A DNA stretch of 64,000 nucleotides from Panacagrimonas sp046594215 (GTDB lineage: Bacteria > Pseudomonadota > Gammaproteobacteria > Nevskiales > Nevskiaceae), in contig JBKJPX010000027.1 of NCBI GenBank assembly GCA_046594215.1, positions 7,184-71,183 of the forward strand. The letters run 5' to 3'. Position 1 is the stretch's first letter. Each line of letters starts with the position of its first letter. Made by a program: the position numbers and the translations under genes. This document shows, piece by piece, positions 48,154 to 56,542 of the stretch. The notes under the pieces are model-generated. The model made no database searches. It was given only the letters and a program-made list of their open reading frames with translations, and had not been told where the DNA came from.

Positions 48154-49962
48154 TTAGTACACGCGCTTCTTGGGCGGGATCACGTCCACGTCGGAGTCGA
48201 GCGTGTTCATGTGCACCGGGCGGTAATCGATCTTCACGCCCGTGTCGGACTCGCGCCACGCCAGCGTGTGCTTCATCCACTCGTGGTCGTCGCGATCCTT
48301 GAGATCGTCGCGCGCATGCGCACCGCGCGATTCCTTGCGGTTCTCGGCGCAGACGATGGTGACCAGCGCCTGGCCCAGCAGGTTGTCCAGCTCCAGCGCC
48401 TCCACGAGGTCGGAGTTCCACACCATCGAGCGATCGACAACCGACAGGTCATTCGAGAACCCTTCGACGATGGTCTTGAGCTTGGCCACGCCCTCCTGCA
48501 TCGTCGGCCCGTCACGGAACACCGCGCAGTGCTTCTGCATGGTCTTCTGCATGTCGAGGCGCAGGTTCGCGGTCAGCGTCTTGCCCTTGGCGTTGCGAAG
48601 CTTGTCGAGGCGCGCGATGCACGCGTCCTCCGACGTGCTCGGAATCGTTTTGTGAGACTGGCTGGCCTTAACCAGCTTGGCCGACTGGATCGCCGCTGCG
48701 CGACCGAACACGACCAGGTCCAGCAGCGAATTCGAACCCAGGCGATTGGCGCCGTGCACGGAAACGCAGGCCGCCTCGCCCACCGCCATCAGGCCGGGAA
48801 CGACCGTGTCGGGCTGGCCGTCCTTGAGCGTCACGACTTCGCCCGTGAACAGGGTCGGGATGCCGCCCATGTTGTAGTGGACGGTCGGCACGACCGGGAT
48901 CGGCTCGCGCGTGACGTCCACGCCAGCGAAAATCTTCGCGCTCTCGGAGATGCCGGGCAGGCGCGCGTGCAGCAGCGCCGGATCCAGGTGCTCGAGATGA
49001 AGATGGATGTGATCGCCTTCCTCGCCGACGCCGCGCCCTTCGCGGATCTCCGTGGCCATCGAGCGGCTCACCATGTCGCGCGGCGCCAGGTCCTTCACGC
49101 TCGGCGCGTAGCGTTCCATGAAGCGCTCGCCGTTCTTGTTCGTCAGGTACCCGCCTTCCCCGCGGGCACCCTCCGTGATCAGGCAGCCCGATCCGTAGAT
49201 GCCGGTCGGGTGGAACTGCACGAACTCCATGTCCTGCAGCGGCAGGCCGGCGCGCAGCACCATCGCATTGCCGTCGCCGGTGCAGGTGTGCGCCGACGTC
49301 GCCGAAAAGTAGGCTCGGCCGTAACCACCGGTGGCGAGGATCACCATCTGCGCGCGGAAGCGGTGCAGCTTGCCGGTCGACAGGTCCCAGGCCATGACGC
49401 CGCGGCAGCTGCCGTCCGCGTCCATGAGCAGGTCCAGCGCGAAGTACTCGACGAAGAACTGCGCCTTGCACTTCAAGCTCTGCTGGTAGAGCGTGTGGAG
49501 CATCGCGTGGCCGGTGCGATCGGCGGCGGCGCAGGTGCGCTGAGCCGGCGGGCCCGCGCCGTATTCGGTGGTCATGCCGCCGAACGGACGCTGGTAGATC
49601 TTGCCTTCCGGCGTGCGCGAGAACGGCAGGCCGTAGTGCTCGAGCTCGATGATCGCGGGGATGGCCTCGCGCGTCATGTACTGGATGGCGTCCTGGTCGC
49701 CGAGCCAGTCCGAACCCTTCACGGTGTCGAAGAAGTGCCAGCGCCAGTCGTCCTTGCCCATGTTGGACAGGGCCGCGGAGATGCCGCCCTGCGCTGCCAC
49801 GGTGTGCGAGCGCGTGGGGAATACCTTGGTGATGTTGGCCGTCTTGAGGCCCGACTCGGCCAGGCCCAGCGTCGCGCGCAGGCCGGAGCCACCGGCGCCG
49901 ACGACAACGACGTCGTATTCGTGGTGAACGATTTCGTAGGCCGAGTTCTTGTTTTGGGTCAT
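48154..49962 (-). CDS. sdhA: Succinate dehydrogenase flavoprotein subunit
   Basis: This 602-residue subunit oxidises succinate to fumarate. The FAD-binding start is VVVVGAGGSGLRATLGLAES. The covalent-FAD histidine is in FPTRSHTVAAQGGISAAL. Further landmarks are FVQFHPTGIYGSGCLITEGA, ARGEGGYLTN and SVHGANRLGSNSLLDLVVFG. The start at 49962 (MTQNKNSAYEIVHHEYDV) leaves 5 bases after the sdhD stop. SdhE, its flavinylation factor, is encoded elsewhere in the window, and an SdhAF4-like gene lies at the head of this operon. Confidence 0.97.
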   Translation of the reverse strand: MTQNKNSAYEIVHHEYDVVVVGAGGSGLRATLGLAESGLKTANITKVFPTRSHTVAAQGGISAALSNMGKDDWRWHFFDTVKGSDWLGDQDAIQYMTREAIPAIIELEHYGLPFSRTPEGKIYQRPFGGMTTEYGAGPPAQRTCAAADRTGHAMLHTLYQQSLKCKAQFFVEYFALDLLMDADGSCRGVMAWDLSTGKLHRFRAQMVILATGGYGRAYFSATSAHTCTGDGNAMVLRAGLPLQDMEFVQFHPTGIYGSGCLITEGARGEGGYLTNKNGERFMERYAPSVKDLAPRDMVSRSMATEIREGRGVGEEGDHIHLHLEHLDPALLHARLPGISESAKIFAGVDVTREPIPVVPTVHYNMGGIPTLFTGEVVTLKDGQPDTVVPGLMAVGEAACVSVHGANRLGSNSLLDLVVFGRAAAIQSAKLVKASQSHKTIPSTSEDACIARLDKLRNAKGKTLTANLRLDMQKTMQKHCAVFRDGPTMQEGVAKLKTIVEGFSNDLSVVDRSMVWNSDLVEALELDNLLGQALVTIVCAENRKESRGAHARDDLKDRDDHEWMKHTLAWRESDTGVKIDYRPVHMNTLDSDVDVIPPKKRVY

Positions 49963-49967
49963 GTCGA

Positions 49968-50345
49968 TCAGCTCAGCGCGACTTTCAGCACCGCGAAGAT
50001 CGCGGCGACGGCAACGGCGGCGTGGAAGAACTTCGAGAGCAGCAGGGTCGTCAGCTTCATGCCCTCGCCACCTACGTAGTCCTCGATGACCACCTGGACG
50101 CCGAGCATGGAGTGGTACAGCGCCGTGGCGATGAACAGCACCAGGGTCACCGCGACGGCGGGATAGCTGACCCACCAATGCACCTGCTCGTAGCTGGCGC
50201 CGGCGAGCTTGGCCACGCTGAACACGAACCACAGCGTCAGCGGCACCAGCGCGATGGCCGAAACACGCTGCACCCAGAAGTGATGCGTGCCGTCCTTGGC
50301 AGAACCCAGGCCGCGCGCGTGACCCAGAGGAGAACGAAGACTCAT
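49968..50345 (-). CDS. sdhD: Succinate dehydrogenase membrane anchor subunit SdhD
   Basis: This 125-residue anchor has three membrane helices (about 29-48, 60-80 and 101-122). The haem-ligand histidine region is ALYHSMLGVQVVIEDYVGGE, with the quinone-site tyrosine downstream. The N-terminal HHFWVQRVSAIALVPLTLWF is typical of SdhD. It is 10 bases downstream of sdhC and 5 bases upstream of sdhA. Confidence 0.95.
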   Translation of the reverse strand: MSLRSPLGHARGLGSAKDGTHHFWVQRVSAIALVPLTLWFVFSVAKLAGASYEQVHWWVSYPAVAVTLVLFIATALYHSMLGVQVVIEDYVGGEGMKLTTLLLSKFFHAAVAVAAIFAVLKVALS

Positions 50346-50355
50346 GGCGAACTCC

Positions 50356-50763
50356 TCAGGTCAGGTAGGCCAGGGCCCAGACCGCAAGGGTCAGGACTCC
50401 GGACACGGCGATGACGGCATAGCCGCTCCTGTATGCGGCGGGCAGGGAGAAGCCTTTGCCCACGTCCCAGAACAGGTGCCGGATGCCGTTGCACAGGTGA
50501 TAGAGCAGCGCCCAGCTCCAGCCGAGCAGCAGGATCTGGCCATACCAGGCGAGCACGTGCTTCGAATACGCGTGGTAGGCGTCGGGTCCGCTCGACAGCG
50601 CAATCAGCCAACCCGCCAGCAGCAGGGTGCCGAAACTCAGGGCCATGCCCGTCACGCGATGGGTGATCGACAGCATCGACGTCAGCTGGGGCTTGTAATA
50701 CGGCCCGATCATGAACGGCGACAGCGGCCGATTCGGGCCCGACGGCGGATTGGGTGTGGACAT
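50356..50763 (-). CDS. sdhC: Succinate dehydrogenase cytochrome b556 subunit SdhC
   Basis: This 135-residue anchor begins with a proline-rich leader and the motif RPLSPFMIGPYY. It contains SITHRVTGMALSFGT (the SdhC signature with conserved Ser-His-Arg) and the haem histidine in LLYHLCNGIRHLFWD. Three membrane helices are evident. It follows the SdhAF4-like gene by 47 bases. Confidence 0.96.
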   Translation of the reverse strand: MSTPNPPSGPNRPLSPFMIGPYYKPQLTSMLSITHRVTGMALSFGTLLLAGWLIALSSGPDAYHAYSKHVLAWYGQILLLGWSWALLYHLCNGIRHLFWDVGKGFSLPAAYRSGYAVIAVSGVLTLAVWALAYLT

Positions 50764-50810
50764 GGCGTACCTTCAAGATCCGCGACGAGACCCGCCGCGG
50801 ACTACGTGGG

Positions 50811-51053
50811 TTAAAAATCGATGCAGCGGCCGTCTTTTTCCCAATCGCCGTAGCGGGTCGGATCCAGGCCGTTCTTGCGGCCTCCGATTTCCGGGACGAC
50901 TCCTTGAGCCTGCGTCGTTACGGGTGCCAGCTTCGGTGGGGGCGTCGAGTGCTCCGGCGTGAACCGGGCGTTAGCAAGAAATTCCGCGAGCGGAACGACG
51001 TCGTCCTGCTTCCGTACGAAGCTGCGGACGACGGGATCAGCGCTGTCATTCAT
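50811..51053 (-). CDS. SdhAF4/DUF1674-like succinate dehydrogenase assembly factor
   Basis: The 80-residue protein ends with PEIGGRKNGLDPTRYGDW followed by EKDGRCIDF, a clear DUF1674/SDHAF4 signature. Mitochondrial SDHAF4 binds flavinylated SdhA and guards it until it meets SdhB. Placement directly upstream of sdhC supports the same role. The first 50 residues are variable, as usual. The start at 51053 (MNDSADPVV) is chosen; an ATG at 51119 is possible. It is divergent from ygfZ with 69 bases between the starts. Confidence 0.85.
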   Translation of the reverse strand: MNDSADPVVRSFVRKQDDVVPLAEFLANARFTPEHSTPPPKLAPVTTQAQGVVPEIGGRKNGLDPTRYGDWEKDGRCIDF

Positions 51054-51122
51054 GGAGGGCCGGGGCACACTGACGCTCAGGACCTTGGTATTTTCGCAAA
51101 CCCGATGCCGCGCTAGCAACGA

Positions 51123-51908
51123 ATGTCCGATCCGTATTCCCTTTCCGAGCCACTTCCGCTAGCCCCTGGAACACCCGGGGTCCGCGCTTTTACGCTCGAT
51201 TCGTGGGCCGCTCTGCGCGTGAGCGGCGCCGACGCGGAGAATTTCCTGCAGGGCCAGCTCAGCGCCGATCTCCGCGCGCTGACGCCGGAACGCGCAGCCT
51301 GGGCCTCCTACAACAGTCCCAAGGGCCGCATGCTGGCCGTGATGCTGATGGTCCGCGACGGCGATGCGATCGACCTGCGGATGCCGCAAGCGCTGCTAGA
51401 GCCGGTATCCAGACGCCTTCGAATGTTCGTGTTGCGGTCGAAGGTCAGCCTCGCGCTCCTGGGGCCCCGCGCGACGGACGCCGAGACGCAGACTCAGGAA
51501 CGTACCTCGCTGATACGGGCCGGGATCCCGGTGGTCTACCCCGAGACCCAGGATCGATGGGTCGCGCAGATGGCAAATCTAGACCTGATCGGCGGTATCA
51601 GCTTCGACAAGGGCTGCTACACCGGGCAGGAAGTCGTCGCGCGACTGCATTACCTGGGGAATCTCAAGAAACGGATGTTCCTCGTCCGGGGTCCAGGCGC
51701 TGCGCCGGCGCCGGGCACGTCGATCCGCGATGCCGATGGCGATGGCCAGGCGGTCGGCGAGGTGGTGGACGCTTCAGTGACGGAAGAGGGTTTCGTCGCG
51801 AGCGCCGTCCTGCAGGTGTCGGCCTGCGCGAAGACGAGCCTCGTGCTCGATCGAGCCGACGACGCGTTGCTGTCGCAGCCCGAGGTCTATTTCTACACGG
51901 CGACCTAG
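51123..51908 (+). CDS. ygfZ: Folate-binding iron-sulfur cluster protein YgfZ
   Basis: This 261-residue protein of the GcvT-like fold has the diagnostic motif KGCYTGQE (residues 163-170) with its essential cysteine, preceded by LDLIGGISFD. YgfZ uses tetrahydrofolate and supports repair or maturation of Fe-S enzymes, which fits its position next to the Fe-S enzyme succinate dehydrogenase. The first 120 residues are less conserved. It is convergent with guaB, with a hairpin between the two stops. Confidence 0.92.
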   Translation: MSDPYSLSEPLPLAPGTPGVRAFTLDSWAALRVSGADAENFLQGQLSADLRALTPERAAWASYNSPKGRMLAVMLMVRDGDAIDLRMPQALLEPVSRRLRMFVLRSKVSLALLGPRATDAETQTQERTSLIRAGIPVVYPETQDRWVAQMANLDLIGGISFDKGCYTGQEVVARLHYLGNLKKRMFLVRGPGAAPAPGTSIRDADGDGQAVGEVVDASVTEEGFVASAVLQVSACAKTSLVLDRADDALLSQPEVYFYTAT

Positions 51909-51916
51909 CTGCCCGC

Positions 51917-51935
51917 GGGCAGGCGAAGCCTGCCC
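51917..51935. terminator. Hairpin between ygfZ and guaB
   Basis: GGGCAGGC pairs with GCCTGCCC around a GAA loop, 9 bases after the ygfZ stop, in the convergent gap with guaB. The T-tract is weak on the plus strand, so it may be a bidirectional attenuating hairpin rather than a full terminator. Confidence 0.5.
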
Positions 51936-51956
51936 TTACACCGTGTAACGACGCGC

Positions 51957-53423
51957 CTACTGCGTGCGGTAGTTCGGCGCTTCCTTCGTGATCGTCACGT
52001 CGTGGACGTGGCTTTCCTTGATGCCGGCGGCGGTGATCTTCACGAACGTCGTCTTCGTGCGCAGATCCTCGACGCTGCTGCAACCCGTATAGCCCATGGA
52101 TGCACGCAGCCCGCCGATCATCTGGTGAATGATCGCCGCCATCGGGCCCTTGTACGGCACGCGGCCTTCAACGCCCTCGGGCACCAGCTTCTCGACCTCG
52201 CTCGTGGTGTCCTGGAAGTAGCGATCCTTCGACCCCTGCACCTGCGACATCGCGCCCAGCGAACCCATGCCGCGATACGACTTGTACGAGCGGCCTTGGT
52301 AGAGCTCGACTTCCCCGGGAGCTTCCTCGGTGCCGGCGAGCATCGAGCCGACCATCACCGCGTGCGCACCGGCCGCGAGCGCCTTGGAGAAATCGCCCGA
52401 ATAACGGACACCGCCGTCCGAGATCAGCGGCACGTTGCGCGACTTCAGCGCTTCGGCCACCGCCATCACGGCGCTGATCTGCGGCACACCCACGCCAGCG
52501 ACGACGCGCGTGGTGCAGATCGACCCGGGACCGATACCGACCTTGACCGCGTCGGCGCCCGCGTCGGCCAGCGCCAAGGCGCCCTCGGCCGTGGCGATGT
52601 TGCCGCCGATGACCTGCAGATCGGGGTACTGCCGCTTGATCCAGGTGACGCGGTCGAGCACGCCGCGCGAATGTCCGTGCGCGGTGTCCACGACGACCAC
52701 GTCCACGCCCGCGTGCACGAGGCCGGCGACGCGCTCCTCGGTTTCGGGACCCGTGCCGACGGCCGCGCCGACGCGCAGGCGGCCCCTTTCGTCCTTGCAG
52801 GCGAGCGGGAAGTCGCTGGACTTCTGGATGTCCTTCACCGTGATCATGCCGCGCAGCTGGAACCCCGGGCTGACCACGAGCACCTTCTCGATGCGGTACT
52901 GGTGCAGCTTGGCGATGACTTCCTCGCGCGAGGCGCCTTCCTTGACCGTGATCAGTCGTTCCTTGGGCGTCATCACCACGCTGACGGGCTCGCCGTAGCG
53001 GGTCTCGAAGCGCAGGTCGCGGCTGGTCACGATGCCGACGAGGTTCTTGCCGTCGACCACGGGCACGCCGGAGATCCGGTTGGCGCGCGTGAGCTTGAGC
53101 ACCTCGCCGATGGTCATGTCCGGCGGCACCACGATGGGGTCGGTGATCACGCCGGACTCGTACTTCTTGACCGCGCGAACCTCGGCGGCCTGGCGCTCGG
53201 CTGTCATGTTCTTGTGCACGATGCCCATGCCCCCTTCCTGCGCGAGGGCGATGGCGAGCTTGGCCTCCGTGACGGTGTCCATCGCCGCGGACAACAGCGG
53301 GATGTTGAGCACGATCCGCGAGGTGAGGCGCGTGGTCAGGTTGACCTGGCGCGGGAGAACTTCCGAATAGGCCGGCTGCAGCAGGACGTCGTCAAACGTC
53401 AGGGCCTCGGTTTGAATGCGCAT
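51957..53423 (-). CDS. guaB: IMP dehydrogenase
   Basis: This 488-residue enzyme oxidises IMP to XMP, the committed step to GMP. It has a catalytic barrel interrupted by a Bateman module of two CBS domains (about 95-205; VVPPDMTIGEVLKL, KERLITVKEGASREEVI). The catalytic cysteine loop is GIGPGSICTTRVVAGVGVPQ and the flap is RSYKSYRGMGSLGAM. The start ATG has GGAG 6 bases upstream. Normally guaA follows, but here no guaA is adjacent; ygfZ converges on the other side. A consensus -10 and an operator-like palindrome lie just upstream. Confidence 0.97.
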   Translation of the reverse strand: MRIQTEALTFDDVLLQPAYSEVLPRQVNLTTRLTSRIVLNIPLLSAAMDTVTEAKLAIALAQEGGMGIVHKNMTAERQAAEVRAVKKYESGVITDPIVVPPDMTIGEVLKLTRANRISGVPVVDGKNLVGIVTSRDLRFETRYGEPVSVVMTPKERLITVKEGASREEVIAKLHQYRIEKVLVVSPGFQLRGMITVKDIQKSSDFPLACKDERGRLRVGAAVGTGPETEERVAGLVHAGVDVVVVDTAHGHSRGVLDRVTWIKRQYPDLQVIGGNIATAEGALALADAGADAVKVGIGPGSICTTRVVAGVGVPQISAVMAVAEALKSRNVPLISDGGVRYSGDFSKALAAGAHAVMVGSMLAGTEEAPGEVELYQGRSYKSYRGMGSLGAMSQVQGSKDRYFQDTTSEVEKLVPEGVEGRVPYKGPMAAIIHQMIGGLRASMGYTGCSSVEDLRTKTTFVKITAAGIKESHVHDVTITKEAPNYRTQ

Positions 53424-53444
53424 GAAAGGCTCCGTCGAGAACCT

Positions 53445-53450
53445 ATTATA
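53445..53450 (-). promoter_or_regulatory. Consensus -10 element of the guaB promoter
   Basis: On the minus strand the hexamer is a perfect TATAAT, 22 bases from the guaB ATG, which implies a very short leader. The -35 region is not consensus, suggesting activator dependence or strong reliance on the -10. Confidence 0.6.
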
Positions 53451-53467
53451 CGGACGACTCCCGTCCG
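53451..53467. promoter_or_regulatory. Operator-like inverted repeat in the guaB promoter spacer
   Basis: CGGACG and CGTCCG form a 6-bp inverted repeat with a 5-base spacer, directly upstream of the guaB -10 hexamer and 13 bases before the xseA start on the other strand. A bound repressor would block guaB and could affect xseA. Confidence 0.4.
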
Positions 53468-53479
53468 CCCCTAGCCCTC

Positions 53480-54814
53480 GTGAACATTTCTGCGCCCCGA
53501 ACCGTGCACACGGTCTCCGAACTGGCGGAGATGCTGCGCGCGCTGGTCGAGGATTCGCTGCCGCGCCTGTGGGTCGAAGGCGAGATCTCGAATCTCTCGA
53601 AGCCAGCGTCGGGACATTGGTACTTCACGCTCAAGGATGCGCAGGCGCAGATCCGCTGCGCGATGTTCCGCAACGCCAATTATCTGGTGCGGCCGTCGCC
53701 GCAGAACGGCGACCGCGTGCTGATGCGCGCACAGGTGAGCTTCTACACCGCACGCGGCGATCTGCAGCTCATCTGCGAACACATGGAGCCGGCCGGCGAA
53801 GGCGCGCTGCTGCGCGCGTTTGAAGACCTCCGGCGTCGGCTGCTCGCCGAAGGCCTCTTCGATGCCGCGCGCAAGCGCCCGCTGCCCGCGCTGCCGCGCC
53901 GGATCGGGCTGATCACCTCGGCCACGGGTGCGGCGGTGCAGGACGTGCTCGCGGCGCTGTCGCGCCGCTTCCCGCTGCTGCGCGTATTCCTGTGGCCCGT
54001 ACCGGTGCAAGGCGCCGCCGCCGCACCCGCCATCGTGCGGGCCCTGAACCGCCTTCCGCAGCGCTGCGCGATCGACGCCGTTCTTCTGGTGCGCGGCGGC
54101 GGTTCGCTCGAGGATCTGTGGACCTTCAACGAGGAGAGCGTGGCGCGCGCGATACGTGCCTGTACGGTGCCGGTCGTGACGGGCATCGGGCACGAGACCG
54201 ACACCACGATCGCGGATTTCGTCGCCGACCTTCGCGCGCCTACCCCGACAGCCGCGGCCGAACTGGTCAGCCCCGACGCGGCGGCCCTGCTCGCGCGGGT
54301 CAGGGGCCTGGCTGCTGCGGCCGGGCTGGCGCAGGCGCGTTCCCTGGACCGGCTGGGCGAGCGCCTTGAGCGGCTCACCCTGCGCATGGCGCAACTCCAT
54401 CCTTCGCGCGCGCTGCAGCTTCGCGCGCAGCGCGTGGACGAGGCCGAAGCGCGGCTCGCCGCAACCATGCTGCGCTGCCTGCGCGAACATCAGGCCCGGT
54501 TCCTCGCCGCGCACCAGCGCGTTTCGACGGCGCGATACGCCGCGGCACTGTCGTCGGCGCGAGCGCGTCTCGACGCGCTGGACGAACGCCACGCGCGCGC
54601 CTTGCGGGTCCGCCTGTCGGCGCGCCGGCAGGACCTGGTCCGAAACGGCGCCCTGCTGAACAGCCTGAATCCTTCGGCCGTGCTCGATCGCGGCTATGCC
54701 ATTGCGCGCGGCGCCGATGGCCGCGTCATCCGCGACGCCCAGTCGCTGGCGATGGGCGAGGAGTTCGAGCTGGCGCTGGCCCGCAGCCACGTGCGCGCAA
54801 AGCGCACGGGCTGA
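53480..54814 (+). CDS. xseA: Exodeoxyribonuclease VII large subunit
   Basis: This 444-residue nuclease subunit has an N-terminal OB-fold (LWVEGEISNLSKPASGHWYF), a catalytic core with GLITSATGAAVQDVLAALSR, LLVRGGGSLEDLWTFNEE and GIGHETDTTIADFVADLRAP TPTAAAE, and a coiled-coil C-terminal region ending in SLNPSAVLDRGYAI. It degrades single-stranded DNA with XseB, which is not nearby. The start is GTG at 53480, divergent from guaB with 56 bases between the starts. A strong terminator follows. Confidence 0.95.
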   Translation: MNISAPRTVHTVSELAEMLRALVEDSLPRLWVEGEISNLSKPASGHWYFTLKDAQAQIRCAMFRNANYLVRPSPQNGDRVLMRAQVSFYTARGDLQLICEHMEPAGEGALLRAFEDLRRRLLAEGLFDAARKRPLPALPRRIGLITSATGAAVQDVLAALSRRFPLLRVFLWPVPVQGAAAAPAIVRALNRLPQRCAIDAVLLVRGGGSLEDLWTFNEESVARAIRACTVPVVTGIGHETDTTIADFVADLRAPTPTAAAELVSPDAAALLARVRGLAAAAGLAQARSLDRLGERLERLTLRMAQLHPSRALQLRAQRVDEAEARLAATMLRCLREHQARFLAAHQRVSTARYAAALSSARARLDALDERHARALRVRLSARRQDLVRNGALLNSLNPSAVLDRGYAIARGADGRVIRDAQSLAMGEEFELALARSHVRAKRTG

Positions 54815-54849
54815 GAGAGAGGGTCGTCCGGGCCCGGGGGCCAAAAGCT

Positions 54850-54876
54850 GCGGGGCGGAAGAAGATTTCGCCCCGC
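54850..54876. terminator. Bidirectional rho-independent terminator
   Basis: GCGGGGCG pairs with CGCCCCGC, followed by TTTACC on the plus strand and preceded by AAAAGCT, which reads AGCTTTT on the minus strand. It lies between the convergent xseA and Ig-like lipoprotein genes and can serve both. Confidence 0.8.
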
Positions 54877-54890
54877 TTTACCTCGACCGC

Positions 54891-56507
54891 TTACGGCGTC
54901 GCCGCCGGCTGCTGGACGTTGATGTTCGCGGTCTGCGTGATGGTCACGACCTTGGCGACGTTGTCCGCCGGATCGCGCTGCGTGGAGGAGAACGAGGCCG
55001 TGATCGTCTCGGGACAGACCTCGAGATTCGCGCAGGTGCCCTCGGTCTGGAGCACGCTGGAGCCGGTAGCAAGACCGGCGCCGACGACGCGGCCGTTGGC
55101 GATGTTCAGGGTGGCGGTTCCCAGGGTCGTCCAGACGACGTCCTTGGTGATGTCCTGGACGAAGTCCGTTCCGCTGGGCGTCGCACCCAGGCCGAAGGTG
55201 CCGATGGCGCGCAGGCAGATGAACTTGCCGGTCGTCAGCGTCGAGGGCACGGGACCGAAGGTATCGGCAACGGTGCAGAGGCCATCGGCCGGGTCACGTT
55301 CCGCGCTGGACTTGATTTCGATCGTGCGCAGCGGCAGGTCGCGGATAATCACCGGCAGCACGGTGGACGCCACGCCGGGGTCGGGGGGCGTGAGAGACGG
55401 CGCTGCGCCGAATATCGCGCTCAGGTTCGACGTGCCGTCCGCCCGCGCCACGCCCACGTCCTCGACATCCTGGGTGCCGTAGACCAGCGAGCCGCGTCCC
55501 AGCAGGCTCGAGCCGATGAAGTTGACGTCGTCCGTATTCGAAGACGTGAAGGCGGGCGCCAGCGGCAGGAACGACAGATCCTGGAACTCGTTCGGGTCGT
55601 CGGCATCGCCGTCGCCGTTGAAGTCGCCGAAGCGCGCGATCAGCTTGAGGAACTGCGAGGTGCCCTCCGCGAACGTCGTGGTGTAGCCGTCCTCGGGCTC
55701 CAGGCTCAGACCCAGCTTCAGCGGGTTGGGTGAGGGCGCAGTCGGAATATCGACGACCTGCAGAGTCGCGCTGGAGCGCGCGGCCGGGCTGGTGGCGCAG
55801 GCGCCCCCGACCACGTTGAGGACGCCGCGCGCGGTCAACGGTGCGCTGGCGGCGACCGCGGCAAGGGCGCCGGTGTCCGACAGCGTCGCGTAGTTGTCCA
55901 GGTCGGTCGGGTCGGTGGCGTCCGGCAGGTCGTCGTCGTCGTCTTCGCCGTCGAGCGAGAACTGCGTCTGCGTGGTCAGGTCGACCATCTTGCCCCCGAG
56001 CATCGCCGAGGCGCGAAGGGACTGGAAGGACTTGGGCACGAGCCGCATGTCGGACGGGGTGATCGTGATGGCGCCAGCGGTGTCAACGGTGATCGGGATC
56101 GTCGCCGTCATGTCCAGGTAGGTCGCCGTGATGGTCGCCGTTCCGGGCGCCAGCGGGGCGAGCGAGCCGTAGTCGAAGCGATTGGTTGGATTGTTCGGCA
56201 CCACCTCGTCGAAATTGCTGACGGTGACGACGCTGGGGTCGCTGCTCACCCACTTCACGCGACGCGTGAAGTTACCGACGCTGTCGTCGTCAAAGAAGAT
56301 GTAGGCCTGGACCAGGCTGCGCACGCAGGTATACGCCTGCCCCGGCTGCTGCTCGCCGCGGATGAAGGCCTCGGTCAGCACCGTGGCCGGCGTGATCTGA
56401 ACGATCTTCAGGGATTGGGGGCTGGTGCCGCCTCCGATACCGTGGCAGGAGGACAGCAGCAGCACGGCGGCCGAAGTGGCCGCAACCGTCTTGATCATCT
56501 TGTGCAT
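54891..56507 (-). CDS. Lipoprotein with bacterial Ig-like (Big_2) domains, unknown function
   Basis: The 538-residue exported protein has a signal peptide with lipobox LSSC (about Cys21). Repeated Ig-like segments include VKWVSSDPSVVTVSNFD, GTATITATYLDMTATIPITV, then VVWTTLGTATLNIANGRVVG. Two acidic stretches, DGEDDDDDLPDATDPTD and DFNGDGDADDPNEF, look like calcium-binding loops. Several cysteines may pair in the periplasm or at the cell surface. No catalytic domain is seen, so an adhesive or structural role is the simplest inference. ATG 56507 has AGGA 6 bases upstream. It begins 35 bases after aspS, probably in the same transcript. Confidence 0.78.
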   Translation of the reverse strand: MHKMIKTVAATSAAVLLLSSCHGIGGGTSPQSLKIVQITPATVLTEAFIRGEQQPGQAYTCVRSLVQAYIFFDDDSVGNFTRRVKWVSSDPSVVTVSNFDEVVPNNPTNRFDYGSLAPLAPGTATITATYLDMTATIPITVDTAGAITITPSDMRLVPKSFQSLRASAMLGGKMVDLTTQTQFSLDGEDDDDDLPDATDPTDLDNYATLSDTGALAAVAASAPLTARGVLNVVGGACATSPAARSSATLQVVDIPTAPSPNPLKLGLSLEPEDGYTTTFAEGTSQFLKLIARFGDFNGDGDADDPNEFQDLSFLPLAPAFTSSNTDDVNFIGSSLLGRGSLVYGTQDVEDVGVARADGTSNLSAIFGAAPSLTPPDPGVASTVLPVIIRDLPLRTIEIKSSAERDPADGLCTVADTFGPVPSTLTTGKFICLRAIGTFGLGATPSGTDFVQDITKDVVWTTLGTATLNIANGRVVGAGLATGSSVLQTEGTCANLEVCPETITASFSSTQRDPADNVAKVVTITQTANINVQQPAATP

Positions 56508-56542
56508 CGTTATCCTCGGGAGTCTCGCGGACGCTTGGACCG

